Origin: Actinomycetes bacterium
GTDB taxonomy: Bacteria; Actinomycetota; Acidimicrobiia; Acidimicrobiales; RAAP-2
Length of the DNA stretch: 64,000 nucleotides
Direction of reading: 5' to 3'
NCBI GenBank assembly: GCA_021823525.1
Contig: JAKANY010000009.1
Span: forward strand, 1-64,000
A program made the position numbers and the translations under genes. Position 1 is the stretch's first letter. The number at the start of each line of letters is the position of its first letter. The notes beneath the pieces were generated by a model. It was not told where the DNA came from. It ran no database searches and saw only the letters and a list, made by a program, of their open reading frames with translations. Below are positions 30,991 to 40,004 of this stretch, in pieces.

Positions 30991-31072
30991 CCGATACTTG
31001 ACGGCTGCGATGACACCGTGTTGAATGGCAAGGTACTGGTGGTCGGCACCATTCTCGGTCGGGAAGAGGCGT

Positions 31073-31846
31073 ATGGCGGATGAGGTGAAGACGACGATCT
31101 ACGCCGTCGCCAATCAGAAGGGCGGGGTGGGGAAGACCACCACGACGACCGCACTCGGTGCCGCACTCGCCCAGGCTGGCAAGCGGGTCCTGGTCATCGA
31201 TCTGGACCCCCAGGGGAACGCGACGACGGGCCTCGGCGTGGATGGCCGGAGGTTCGAGAACTCTGTCTACGACGTGCTGCTCAACGGTGTGCCGATCGCC
31301 GACGTCGTCGAGCCGACCGGTTTCAACAACCTCTTCGTGGCGCCAGCGACGCTGGACCTGGCGGGCATCGAGCAGGAGCTGACGTCGGTCATCTCGCGGG
31401 AGCTCCGGCTCAAGCGCGCGCTCGCGTCGGTGGATGGGGAGTTCGACTACATCTTCATCGACTGCCCGCCCTCGCTCGGACTGATCACGATCAACGCGTT
31501 CGCCGCAGCGACCGAGATCATGGTTCCGGTGCAGACGGAGTTCTACGCCCTGGAAGGCCTCACGCAGCTACGCCGCATCGTGGACCTCGTGCAGCAGAAC
31601 CTCAACCCGAGCCTGAGGATCACCAAGGTGATCCTCACCATGTACGACTCACGGAACACCCTCTCGGGCGACGTGGCCGCCGAGGTTCGGCGGCACTTTC
31701 CCGATGAGCTCTGCCAGACCGTGATCCCCCGGACGGTGCGCCTCGCCGAGGCGCCCTCGTTCGGTCAGCCCATCACCTACTTCGACCCCAACTCCAAGGG
31801 CGCGAAGGCCTATCGAGCGCTAGCAGAGGAGATCATGAATGGCTAG
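31073..31846 (+). CDS. parA: Chromosome partitioning ATPase ParA
   Basis: Deviant-Walker ATPase that moves origins with ParB, 257 residues. The motif KGGVGKTTTTTALG (about 16) and Walker B DYIFIDCPPSLG are present; no N-terminal HTH, as in chromosomal ParA/Soj. Start ATG 31073 with GAAGAGG upstream. Two parS sites lie just upstream. parB overlaps the end by 8 nt. Confidence 0.96.
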   Translation: MADEVKTTIYAVANQKGGVGKTTTTTALGAALAQAGKRVLVIDLDPQGNATTGLGVDGRRFENSVYDVLLNGVPIADVVEPTGFNNLFVAPATLDLAGIEQELTSVISRELRLKRALASVDGEFDYIFIDCPPSLGLITINAFAAATEIMVPVQTEFYALEGLTQLRRIVDLVQQNLNPSLRITKVILTMYDSRNTLSGDVAAEVRRHFPDELCQTVIPRTVRLAEAPSFGQPITYFDPNSKGAKAYRALAEEIMNG

Positions 31847-32768
31847 GAAACCAGGTCTCGGACGGGGACTGGGCGCTCTCATCCCCGAGGGCGCGACGCC
31901 GGAACCCCCCGCGCCGCCGCCGCAGACCACGCCACTGCGCCAGCTCCCCGTTGACGCGATCCGCCCGAATCCCTATCAGCCGCGCAAGGACTTCAACGAC
32001 GAGAGCCTGCACGCGCTGGCAGCCTCGGTGCGCGAGCTGGGCGTGCTGCAGCCACTGATCGTGCGAGCCCTGCCGGAAGAGGAGGGTGAGGCGTACGAGC
32101 TGATTGCGGGGGAGCGGCGGCTCCGCGCCGCGGCGCTCGCGGGTCTCGAGACCGTTCCCGCCCTCGTGCAGGATGACGTCAATGACCGGCTCTCGCTAGA
32201 GCAGGCCGTCGTGGAGAACCTCCACCGCGTCGACTTGCATCCGCTGGAGGAGGCTGCCGCCTACCAGCAGCTGATCGACGAGTTCGATCTCACCCATGAG
32301 CAGGTCGCTCAGCGGGTGGGGAAGAGTCGCGCCAACGTCACCAACACGCTGCGCCTCCTGCAGCTGGGGGAGGCGGCGCAGGCCGCTCTCGCCTCGGGGC
32401 AGCTCACGGCGGGCCACGCGCGGTCGCTCCTGGCGATCGCCGACCCCACACAGCAGGCTGCAATGGTCGCGCGGGTCATCCACGAGGAGCTGTCGGTCCG
32501 CGCCACCGAGGAGGCCGTGCGCCAGTTCCTGGAGCCCAAGCTGGCCGTGGTGAGCGAGGAGGAGTCCAGCGAGCCCCTGGTGTCGGGGGCGCCGCGGCTG
32601 CGCGCCGTCCCTGATGCGAGCGTTGCGGAGCTCGAGCACCTTCTCGAGGACTACCTGAACACGCGCGTCCATGTCGACCTAAAAGGACGAAATGGGAGAA
32701 TAATTATCGATTTCGCCGACCTGGACGACCTCGAACGGCTGTACATCGCCATCTCCCAGGTGCGCTAA
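31839..32768 (+). CDS. parB: Chromosome partitioning CTPase ParB
   Basis: parS-binding protein, 309 residues. The N-terminal domain carries the CTP-binding segment IAGERRLRAAALAG (about 88), then the central HTH (LTHEQVAQRVGKSRANVTNTL) and a C-terminal dimerisation domain (LEHLLEDYLNTRVHVD). Starts ARKPGLGRGLGALIPE after the Met, typical. It overlaps parA by 8 nt and is followed by a hairpin. Its targets are the parS sites at 29.6-31.0 kb. Confidence 0.97.
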   Translation: MARKPGLGRGLGALIPEGATPEPPAPPPQTTPLRQLPVDAIRPNPYQPRKDFNDESLHALAASVRELGVLQPLIVRALPEEEGEAYELIAGERRLRAAALAGLETVPALVQDDVNDRLSLEQAVVENLHRVDLHPLEEAAAYQQLIDEFDLTHEQVAQRVGKSRANVTNTLRLLQLGEAAQAALASGQLTAGHARSLLAIADPTQQAAMVARVIHEELSVRATEEAVRQFLEPKLAVVSEEESSEPLVSGAPRLRAVPDASVAELEHLLEDYLNTRVHVDLKGRNGRIIIDFADLDDLERLYIAISQVR

Positions 32769-32780
32769 GTCTCAAGTCTC

Positions 32781-32803
32781 AACCTCACGTTCTCGTTGAG
32801 GTT
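32781..32803 (+). terminator. Hairpin after parB
   Basis: AACCTCA-N9-TGAGGTT, a perfect 7-bp stem starting 13 nt after the parB stop. No U-run. It probably marks the end of the parAB transcript. Confidence 0.5.
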
Positions 32804-32834
32804 ATCCCCAACTTGTGGATGAAGTTGTGGGTTG
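32802..32834. promoter_or_regulatory. Cluster of three DnaA-box-like motifs
   Basis: TTATCCCCA (32802-32810), TGTGGATGA (32814-32822) and TGTGGGTTG (32826-32834) fall within 33 bp between parB and cwlM. The first two each differ at one position from TTATCCACA or its complement. Spacing of 12 bp between successive starts is close to one helical turn. Confidence 0.4.
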
Positions 32835-32897
32835 ATGGGGGCCAATCAGGCTGAACGCCGAGTTCGGGCAGGTCGGATGGGAGTTATTGTCCGGTCG

Positions 32898-33839
32898 TCA
32901 GCCGGCGGTGCTGTGGAGAGCGGCCTCGACGGCACCGATCAACGCCTGGGCGAGGGGCGCCAGGTCCGCTGCGTCAGTGCCGTGCTCGACGTGGAGCGTG
33001 GTCATGCGCGTCTCACGTAGGACGGGCAGCGCCATGCCGACCACCTCCACGCGCGGCAGGGTGGACTGGCCGGCCAGGCGTGAGGCGACGGCGCTGGCGA
33101 CGCGCTCCCCGCGACGCGAGTGCGAGCGGTAGGACGCCCAGTAGTTGAGCCGGACGCCGCGCAGCCGATCATCGGCGGCGAACGACAAGGTCAGCGTGGC
33201 GTCAGCGCGATTGGCGGCGGCGGCGATCGCGTCGGGATCGTCGGTGGTCAGGCGCACCAGCACGTCGGTGTCGGTCCACGAGGAGGCGACCAGGTCGGCC
33301 AGGCGCGAGACCCCGGCGACGACGACGAGTCCCGAGCCCACGCCCTCGAATCCCGCATCCTCGCGCGCGTCGGTCACGAGTCGACGCTCGCCGGCGACGG
33401 CGCCCACGCGTCGGAGCTCGACCAGGGTGGCGAGAGTCACCACGCCCGTGGGCTCGAGGGCGCGGTTGCGCTGGAACTCGCCGACGGCCGTGTGCAGCAG
33501 CGGTCCGAAGATGCCGTCGATGCGACCCGGGTCGAAGCCGAGCTGGGCGAGCCGGACCTGCAGGTCGGCGACGTCGTCCCCGCGCAGGCGCGGCATCGAG
33601 AGGTAGAGCAGCCGGTCGCCCAGGTGCCACCCGGCCTCCACAAGGCGTGCCCAGGTCGTGCGATCGACCTGGCCCGTGATGGGCAGCCCGCGTGAACGCT
33701 GAAAGGCCTCGATCAGCCGGCTGGACTCGTCACCGAGTCGGTCCGAGGAGCCCAGGTGTCCGAGGCCGAGCCGTTCGAGACGCTCGTGGAGCTCGCGGAC
33801 GTGCGGCCCCGAGTCGCCGGCGACCCAGGTCGTTGTCAG
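32898..33839 (-). CDS. cwlM: CwlM-like regulator: two peptidoglycan-binding domains and a catalytically dead amidase domain
   Basis: About 313 residues. Two PG_binding_1 domains (about 5-62 and 75-140) are followed by an amidase_3-like domain (about 143-310). Segments [16 protein letters not shown] and GRIDGIFG parallel mycobacterial CwlM, and the trxB-trxA-cwlM-parB context is the same. Zinc ligands of active amidases are absent: the usual DPGHGG region reads VTDAREDAG and the usual SIHAN region reads LSFAADD. Mycobacterial CwlM likewise acts as a regulator of MurA rather than an enzyme. Start: the first domain needs sequence upstream of GTG 33641, and the only plausible start is CTG 33839, overlapping the trxA TGA as CTGA. 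Confidence 0.82.
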   Translation of the reverse strand: MTTTWVAGDSGPHVRELHERLERLGLGHLGSSDRLGDESSRLIEAFQRSRGLPITGQVDRTTWARLVEAGWHLGDRLLYLSMPRLRGDDVADLQVRLAQLGFDPGRIDGIFGPLLHTAVGEFQRNRALEPTGVVTLATLVELRRVGAVAGERRLVTDAREDAGFEGVGSGLVVVAGVSRLADLVASSWTDTDVLVRLTTDDPDAIAAAANRADATLTLSFAADDRLRGVRLNYWASYRSHSRRGERVASAVASRLAGQSTLPRVEVVGMALPVLRETRMTTLHVEHGTDAADLAPLAQALIGAVEAALHSTAG

Positions 33840-34171
33840 GACTTCGCCAGGGCCGTCGTGATCTCGTTGAGGAGCGCCCCTTTGGGCCGAGCTCCGACGA
33901 TGCGCGCGACGACCTGCCCATTCTTGAACAGCAGCAGCGTGGGGATGCTCATGACCGAGAAGCGCGTGGCGGTCGCCACGTTCTCGTCAACGTCGAGCTT
34001 CCCGATGGTGAATCGCTCGACCTGCTCGACGGAGAACTGCTCCAGGATCGGCGCGATCATCTTGCACGGACCGCACCACTCGGCCCAGAAGTCGACCAGG
34101 ATGGGCTTGTCGGCTGCGCCGACGACCTCGTCGAAGGTCGCGTCCGACAGGATCGTGATGGGACTGGTCAT
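33836..34171 (-). CDS. trxA: Thioredoxin
   Basis: 111-residue thioredoxin with active site [13 protein letters not shown] (Cys about 33 and 36) and cis-Pro MSIPTLLLF. Reduced by the TrxB encoded 71 nt upstream. Start ATG 34171. Same operon as cwlM, which overlaps its stop. Confidence 0.97.
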   Translation of the reverse strand: MTSPITILSDATFDEVVGAADKPILVDFWAEWCGPCKMIAPILEQFSVEQVERFTIGKLDVDENVATATRFSVMSIPTLLLFKNGQVVARIVGARPKGALLNEITTALAKS

Positions 34172-34242
34172 GCGGGCCTCCGGTTCGCTGATCGGGTCGC
34201 GGGGACCACCTTAGCGAGTCGCGACTTCGCGTCCGGCGCTGG

Positions 34243-35199
34243 TCAGCCGTGGCGCTGGGCTTCGAGCCACCGCTCGGCGTCGATGGCGGCCATGCAGCCC
34301 GAGCCGGCGGAGGTGACCGCCTGGCGATAGTGGTGGTCCTGGACGTCGCCCGCGGCGAAGAGTCCCTCGACCGAGGTGAACGAGCCCATCGTCGTGCTGA
34401 CGTAGCCGGTGTCGAGGAGCTCCACCTGGCCCGACACCAGGTCGGAGTTGGGGACGTGCCCGATGGCCACGAACACGCCACTGACGTCCAGCTGGCGCTC
34501 GGCGCCCGAGACCGTGTCGCGGACCCGCAGCCCCGACACCCGGTCCTGGCCGAGGACCTCGAGCACCTGGGTGTTCCACGCGAAGCGGATCTTCTCGTTG
34601 GCCACCGCGCGCTCCTGCATGATCTTGGAGGCGCGCAGGCTGTCGCGCCGGTGCACGACGGTGACGGAGCTGGCGAACCGGGTGAGGAAGATCGCCTCTT
34701 CCAGCGCGGAGTCCCCACCGCCGATCACGGCGATGTCCTGGCCCCGGAAGAAGAAGCCGTCGCAGGTCGCGCAGGTCGACACGCCGTGGCTGAGCAGGCG
34801 GCTCTCGCCGGGGACGTCCAGCATGAGCGAGCGGGCCCCCGTCGCGAGGATCACCGCGTCGGCGCTGATGCTCGGCTCCTCGTCGCCACTCAGCCAGGCG
34901 CGGAACGGCCGCTGCGACGTGTCCAGGCGCTGCACCTTGTCGATGCGCAGGTCCGCGCCGAAGCGCTCGGCCTGGGCCTGCATGTTGGCCATGAGCTCGG
35001 GACCGCCAATCCCGTCGGGAAAGCCCGGGAAGTTCTCGATGTCGGTGGTCAGCATGAGCTGCCCGCCCGGCTGGTCCGAGGTGGACGAGGGCTCGCCCTG
35101 GATGACGATGGGGGCCAGTTGGGCGCGGGCGGTGTAGACCGCGGCGGTGAGACCCGCGGGTCCCGAGCCGATGATCAGGACGGCGGTGTGCTCAGTCAC
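34243..35199 (-). CDS. trxB: Thioredoxin reductase
   Basis: FAD/NADPH flavoprotein of 318 residues. FAD motif [12 protein letters not shown] at the N-terminus, redox centre CATC (about 137-140), NADPH motif [11 protein letters not shown] (about 155), and the C-terminal FAD motif LFAAGDVQD. Start GTG 35199; it overlaps the end of the upstream small membrane protein gene by 8 nt. Confidence 0.97.
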   Translation of the reverse strand: MTEHTAVLIIGSGPAGLTAAVYTARAQLAPIVIQGEPSSTSDQPGGQLMLTTDIENFPGFPDGIGGPELMANMQAQAERFGADLRIDKVQRLDTSQRPFRAWLSGDEEPSISADAVILATGARSLMLDVPGESRLLSHGVSTCATCDGFFFRGQDIAVIGGGDSALEEAIFLTRFASSVTVVHRRDSLRASKIMQERAVANEKIRFAWNTQVLEVLGQDRVSGLRVRDTVSGAERQLDVSGVFVAIGHVPNSDLVSGQVELLDTGYVSTTMGSFTSVEGLFAAGDVQDHHYRQAVTSAGSGCMAAIDAERWLEAQRHG

Positions 35200-35524
35200 G
35201 GGCGGCCCGTGGGACGACGGGGCGCCGGCGACGCCAGAGCAGCAGGCCCCCGACGAGCGACAGGACGCCGATCACCGCGTCGGTGATCCACACGCGGCCG
35301 GAGAACGCGTACACGTCGAGCAGGCGCACGCCACCGATGAGGAGCGCGACCACCAGGAAGACGGCCACGAGCACCAGGACGAACAGGTAGGCGATCGTGC
35401 GGCCCAGTAGCAGGATGGGTCGCAGGACCCGGTCGTGGACCACGTCCAGGACGTGGTCGAGGAGCGCGAAGAGCCGGTCGATGAGATCCGGCCGGTTCTC
35501 GGACGTCGGCGGGGGAGTGCTCAC
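35192..35524 (-). CDS. Small membrane protein in the trxB operon, unknown
   Basis: 110 residues. A Pro-rich N-terminus is followed by an amphipathic stretch ([20 protein letters not shown]), a long membrane segment (about 52-75) and a second one near the C-terminus ending in RRRRP. Start GTG 35524 gives a GTGA overlap with degV; the 3' end overlaps trxB by 8 nt, so it is tightly held in the operon. No family recognised; a holin-like or phage-type superfamily membrane protein is only a guess. Confidence 0.75.
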   Translation of the reverse strand: MSTPPPTSENRPDLIDRLFALLDHVLDVVHDRVLRPILLLGRTIAYLFVLVLVAVFLVVALLIGGVRLLDVYAFSGRVWITDAVIGVLSLVGGLLLWRRRRPVVPRAARD

Positions 35525-36387
35525 GCTACGACAGTAGCGGTGGTACGGGGACTCTCCAGCCAGCACGCCGCGATGATGCCCGGCCCGCCATGGGTTCCCA
35601 CGACGGGCCCGATGTCGCCGACGACCAGCGGGTGGGCGAGGGGCACGTCGGCGAGCAGTGCCACGAGATCAGAGGCGTCGGGGGCTTGCCCGTGGACCAC
35701 GGCGAGGCGCGCCAGAGGGGCGTGGGCGCGGGCCACGTCGGCAACGGCCGCCAGCGTGCGTGCCCGCGTGCGCAGCCTCCCCTTCTCGGCGACCAGGCCG
35801 TCGCGCAGCTCGAGCAGCGGCTTGATGGCGAGCATCTGGCCCAGGAGCGCGCGGGCGCCACCGATGCGACCGCCCTTGACGAGGTGGTCGAGGGTCGCCA
35901 GTGTGCCGCAGATCCCCGCGCGCGGGACCAGTGCGCGCGCGTGGGCCTCCAGCGCGTCGAGGTCGCCGCCGTCACGTGCCATCTCGGCCACTTCGATCAC
36001 CACGAGGCCCTCCGCCAGCGTCACCGCCCGGGTGTCCACGACGCGCACGTCGATGCGGCCGGCGACGGCCTCGGCGGCTACGAGAGCCGACTGGTAGGTG
36101 GCCGAGAGGGCGGCCGACAGCGTGGCCACGATGACGCCGTCGTAGCCGGCCTGCGCGGCGCGCTCGTAGGCCTCTTGGAACGCGCCGGGCGCGGGGGCCG
36201 CCGTCTCGGGCAGCGTCGGAGCCTCCGCGCAGCGCGCCCAGAACTCTGCGGGAGAGAGCTCGACCCGATCGACGAACTCCTCCTGGCCGAAGCGGATGGT
36301 CAGCGACACGACGTCGACGCCGAGCTCGTCAGCCAGCGCGACGGGCAGGTCCGACGCCGAGTCGGTCATCACGCGGATCCGGGACAC
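35521..36387 (-). CDS. DegV-family fatty-acid-binding protein
   Basis: 288 residues. The N-terminal RVMTDSASDLP and the later GTLATLDHLVKGGRIGG and GTHGGPG segments are the DegV signature. Members bind fatty acids and, as FakB, present them to the kinase FakA; no fakA is visible in the window. Start GTG 36387 is preceded by GGGAGG at a good spacing and aligns with other DegV proteins; an in-frame ATG at 36414 is less likely. Confidence 0.87.
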   Translation of the reverse strand: MSRIRVMTDSASDLPVALADELGVDVVSLTIRFGQEEFVDRVELSPAEFWARCAEAPTLPETAAPAPGAFQEAYERAAQAGYDGVIVATLSAALSATYQSALVAAEAVAGRIDVRVVDTRAVTLAEGLVVIEVAEMARDGGDLDALEAHARALVPRAGICGTLATLDHLVKGGRIGGARALLGQMLAIKPLLELRDGLVAEKGRLRTRARTLAAVADVARAHAPLARLAVVHGQAPDASDLVALLADVPLAHPLVVGDIGPVVGTHGGPGIIAACWLESPRTTATVVA

Positions 36388-36418
36388 GGGACCTCCCAAG
36401 GTTGCCTCCGGCACAGAC

Positions 36419-37999
36419 TTACACGTTCTGGGGTCGCCGACCAGTGGCGCGCTGCTCGAGCGCGACGATCACGACGAACGCGATGGCCCCGGCCAGCACT
36501 GCGGCGACGAAGCGCACCACGAGCCCGGTGCCGCTTCCCGCGCTGCCCAGCACGTAGGTCACCGCCATGGCGCCGCCGGCGACCAGGGAGGCCAGCGTGC
36601 TGCGGCGTACGTGAACCGACCAGATGGCGCGGGCGACGTGGACGCGGCGCCGGGCCAGCACGCCCACCGCGGCGCCGGCGGCGATCGTGTAGGAGACCGA
36701 GACGCTGGCCGTGAGCCCGGCCAGCGAGTGGCGTCCCCAGAGGAAGGCGAGCACGATGTTGAGCCCGTTCTGGAGGACGTAGAGGGCGAAGACCACGCGG
36801 GCGCGCTGCATCGCCTGCAGCCCCCGGATGCTGAGCATGTAGAGCGTGAACCCCGGCATCCCCGCGGCCAGGACCGCCAGGACGGTGCCCGCGGCCAGCG
36901 GTCGCGTGGCGTTGACGTGGTTGAGCAGGATCGCCACCAGCGGCTGGTTGAGCACCAGGAAGGCGACGGTCGTGGGCACGATGATGACCAGGGACTGGCG
37001 CAGACCGAAGCGCAGGCGCGCGCCGAGCTGCTCCCAGTCGTGGGCGGTGGCGAGCTCGGCGAGTTGGGGCCCGAGCGAGCTCAGCACGGACACCACGATC
37101 ACCGCGTAGGGCATGAGGAAGAAGGACCATCCGTAGGTGTAGGCGCTGACCGGGCCGCTGCCCCCGATGCCGAAGGCCAAGGCCAGGATCACGTAGAGGG
37201 AGGCCTGGTTGGCCACGACGACCAGGAAGGTCCAGCTGCCCAGACGCGCGATCGCGCGCAGCGCCGGGTCCTGCAGGTCGAGGCGCACGCCGAGGCGCCC
37301 CAGGTGGCTGCGTCCCAGTGACGGAACGAGCAGAACGAACTGCACGGCGACGCCAAGCGTGGTGCCCAGCCCGAGCCACAGCAGCGGTCGCGTCCCGGCG
37401 AGGTGGCCGATCGAGGGCGTCGGGTCGACGAGGTGGAACCAGATCAAGACGGCGATGGCGACGACGTTGTTGGCCACCGGGACCCAGGCGGGCGCCCCGA
37501 ATCGCTGGCGGACGTTGAGCAGTGCCGTGGCCAGTCCGATCACGCCGTAGAAGAAGATCTGGGGAACGAACCAGCGCAGCAGGTCGGTGGCCACGGCGCG
37601 CTCGGCGGTGACGGCGGCCTGGGCGTGCGACGCGCTGAGCTGGTTGAGCGCGGTGAAGCCGTCGATGATCCAGGGAGCGGCGATCCACGCGACGATCGAG
37701 CCCACCGCCAGCACCAGCACCGAGGCGGTCAGGACGCTCGAGATGGATCGCCAGGCGCGACGCTCGCCGTCGACCGCGAGCCGCTCGACGAACACCGGGA
37801 TGTAGGTGGCGATCAGGATGCCCCCGAGCACCAGGTCGTAGAGCATGTTGGGGATCGTGTTGGCCAGGTTGAAGGCGTCGGCGAGACGGGTGAATCCCAG
37901 CACCCAGGCCAGGACCACGACGCGCAGGAGCCCCGTGAGGCGCGAGACGAGTGTCCCGCTGGCCATGGAGACGACCCGCGAGGAGTGGCTCGAGCTCAC
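36419..37999 (-). CDS. murJ: Lipid II flippase MurJ (MviN)
   Basis: Multi-spanning flippase of the MOP superfamily for peptidoglycan precursors, 526 residues. It opens MASGTLVSRLTGLLRVVVLA and shows about 13-14 hydrophobic segments, with NLANTIPNMLYDLVLGGIL as the conserved early loop. Start GTG 37999 overlaps the upstream stop as GTGA. Unlike mycobacterial MviN it ends after the membrane part, with no cytoplasmic pseudokinase. It sits upstream of cwlM in the same operon, and CwlM in mycobacteria links MurJ and MurA regulation. Confidence 0.94.
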   Translation of the reverse strand: MSSSHSSRVVSMASGTLVSRLTGLLRVVVLAWVLGFTRLADAFNLANTIPNMLYDLVLGGILIATYIPVFVERLAVDGERRAWRSISSVLTASVLVLAVGSIVAWIAAPWIIDGFTALNQLSASHAQAAVTAERAVATDLLRWFVPQIFFYGVIGLATALLNVRQRFGAPAWVPVANNVVAIAVLIWFHLVDPTPSIGHLAGTRPLLWLGLGTTLGVAVQFVLLVPSLGRSHLGRLGVRLDLQDPALRAIARLGSWTFLVVVANQASLYVILALAFGIGGSGPVSAYTYGWSFFLMPYAVIVVSVLSSLGPQLAELATAHDWEQLGARLRFGLRQSLVIIVPTTVAFLVLNQPLVAILLNHVNATRPLAAGTVLAVLAAGMPGFTLYMLSIRGLQAMQRARVVFALYVLQNGLNIVLAFLWGRHSLAGLTASVSVSYTIAAGAAVGVLARRRVHVARAIWSVHVRRSTLASLVAGGAMAVTYVLGSAGSGTGLVVRFVAAVLAGAIAFVVIVALEQRATGRRPQNV

Positions 38000-39945
38000 C
38001 GGGCGTGCCGCCCGCGCGAGGAGCGCCGATACGAGCGCAGCCACCACGCCGCGAGCACCAGGATCGACAGGATCGTGAGGAGGTAGCCGACCAGGGAGGC
38101 GCCCGCCGCCCGGACCTGGATCGCGGCGTGGGCGACCAGGAGCTGTCCGTTGACCGTCGTGAGGTTGACCTGGAGGGTGAGGCTGCCCCCGCCACGGTTG
38201 ATCACGGGAACGCGCAGCGCGGTGATGGGCGCCGTGACCGACACCGCGGAGGAGGCGCCCTTTGGGAACGAGAGCTCGGGCGTCAGCAGGTGCACGACGC
38301 CGGTGAACTCGTAGGGCGCCGAGCTGTGCACGGTGATGGGCAGGTCGGAGCCCGCGCCGGCCAGCGTGATGGCGCCCGGATCGATCGAGAAGTGGCTGAG
38401 CTGGCCCTGGACGAGGGAGGCGACCGCGAGCAGGCGGCTCTGCCGGGCCCCGGCGGGGCCGACGGCCTCCGCGTCGGCCAGGGCCACGCGCAGGGCGATC
38501 GACTCGGTCCGCGAGGTGATCGCGCCGGTGAAGCTGTCGACCTCCGATGCCACCGTCGCCACCGTCGCCGCGTTGGTCGCGCTCCAGGGCGCCGACGGCG
38601 AGGCGAGCGGGGCCAGGCTGCGGGTGGTGGGTGCGCCGTCCGCCCCGACCAGGGATGAGTCGAAGGCGGGGCCCAGTGCGGTGGGCACGATGAAGGGGTC
38701 GTGGGCGAGGCCCGCGGCCAGGTCGTCCACCAGCGTCGCGGGGATTGCCGTGGCCGGCGTCGCGACGACGACCGTGCGGGCCGCGGGGGCGTTGGGCGCC
38801 TCGAAGTGCAGGAATGCCAGGGTGGCCAGGGCGATCGCGGCCCGGCGGCCCGGCTCGATCGCGCTGTCGAGCAGGAGGCTCGTCAGCGGCTGGTCCGTCG
38901 CGAGTGCGGTCACTCCCGCCACACCGGGGATCCGGAAGGGCTCGCCCCAGGTCAGCGTCGAGGAGGGCGGGCTGGCCAGGGCCGACTCGGGCAGGACCAC
39001 GTCGGTGACTCCGGCGTGGGCCAGGCCCGTCAGGGTCGTGGGCGTGGTCGCGCCGTCGAGCAGGACCGGCGCGTCGACGTAGCGCCCGCTGGCCGCGGTG
39101 TAGAGCTGGGAGCCCAGGTTGACCTGCCGGGTCAGCTCGCTGCTCAGACCGGCCTGCGCGAGCCCGGCCAGGTCGGCGCGCGCCGGGGGCGCGTCGATCG
39201 CGCGATGCAGGGGGCTGGTGGCGGCGCGCCCGAGCGCGGTGAGCCAGCGGTGTCCCGCCGCCGACGCGTCGGTGAGTGCCGACGCCAGGGTGTCGTAGTC
39301 GGCGCTCAGCGTGAGCGGCAGCTGGCCCTGGTGGGCCAGGGCGCCGAGGAACGCCTCGGCGCGCCGACGGTGAGCCCACGCCGAGGCGTCGAGCGTGCCG
39401 ATCCACGCGAAGCGCACGGGCTGGACCACGGCCGTCGCCTCGACGGCGAGCAGCGTCCACAGCGTGGTGGTGCCTCCGGCCTGGAGGACCCGCAAGCGCA
39501 CCGGGTAGACGCCGTCGCACGCCAGTGCGCGACAGGGGAGGCGCACGGCGCCCTGCCCGCACGGCATCCGCGGCGCGCGCGTCCCCTGCTCCAGGACGTC
39601 GACCGCGATGGCGACGCCGCGACTCGCGCACCGGGCGTCGAGCGGGGGCGTGGAGGCGACACCCGGACCGGCGACCCCTGCGCCCGAGACGATCGGGGCG
39701 ATCTGGGAGCGCATCACCAGGTGCGGGTAGAGCGTGACGCGGACCGTCGCGGCGCCGCGACCCGACAGAGCCAAGTCGAAGATGACGCGGCCCGCGCCCG
39801 TGCGGACCAGGTTGGCGGTCGGTGTCTGGGAGATCACGGCCACCGGGCGCGCCGAGCCCGCCTGCGCCGGGACGGGGAGGAGGGGCGCCACCAGGGCGGC
39901 CAGCAGCCACCACGACCGCCGCCACCGCGGCCCGCCTCCGACCAT
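37996..39945 (-). CDS. DUF6049-type secreted, membrane-anchored protein
   Basis: 649 residues: signal peptide (about 1-32, ending VPAQAG), a large extracytoplasmic region and one C-terminal membrane segment (SLVGYLLTILSILVLAAWWL) followed by a basic tail. It occupies the place of Rv3909 between murJ and the pcnA side in mycobacteria, which supports a cell-wall-related role. The central part resembles polysaccharide-deacetylase-like barrels only loosely (AWIGTLDASAWAHR). Start ATG 39945 has TAGCCT 8 nt upstream; ATG 39999 is in frame but would lengthen the basic region before the signal peptide. Confidence 0.8.
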   Translation of the reverse strand: MVGGGPRWRRSWWLLAALVAPLLPVPAQAGSARPVAVISQTPTANLVRTGAGRVIFDLALSGRGAATVRVTLYPHLVMRSQIAPIVSGAGVAGPGVASTPPLDARCASRGVAIAVDVLEQGTRAPRMPCGQGAVRLPCRALACDGVYPVRLRVLQAGGTTTLWTLLAVEATAVVQPVRFAWIGTLDASAWAHRRRAEAFLGALAHQGQLPLTLSADYDTLASALTDASAAGHRWLTALGRAATSPLHRAIDAPPARADLAGLAQAGLSSELTRQVNLGSQLYTAASGRYVDAPVLLDGATTPTTLTGLAHAGVTDVVLPESALASPPSSTLTWGEPFRIPGVAGVTALATDQPLTSLLLDSAIEPGRRAAIALATLAFLHFEAPNAPAARTVVVATPATAIPATLVDDLAAGLAHDPFIVPTALGPAFDSSLVGADGAPTTRSLAPLASPSAPWSATNAATVATVASEVDSFTGAITSRTESIALRVALADAEAVGPAGARQSRLLAVASLVQGQLSHFSIDPGAITLAGAGSDLPITVHSSAPYEFTGVVHLLTPELSFPKGASSAVSVTAPITALRVPVINRGGGSLTLQVNLTTVNGQLLVAHAAIQVRAAGASLVGYLLTILSILVLAAWWLRSYRRSSRGRHAR

Positions 39946-40004
39946 GCTGTCCAAGGCTACCGCCGTCCCTCGAGCCTGACGAGGAGAACTACCCTTCATG
40001 CCCA

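Noticed and set aside
30244..31083. 279-codon plus-strand frame upstream of parA
   Set aside because: Crosses two parS sites and the parA start; Arg/Gly/Pro-rich with no family resemblance.
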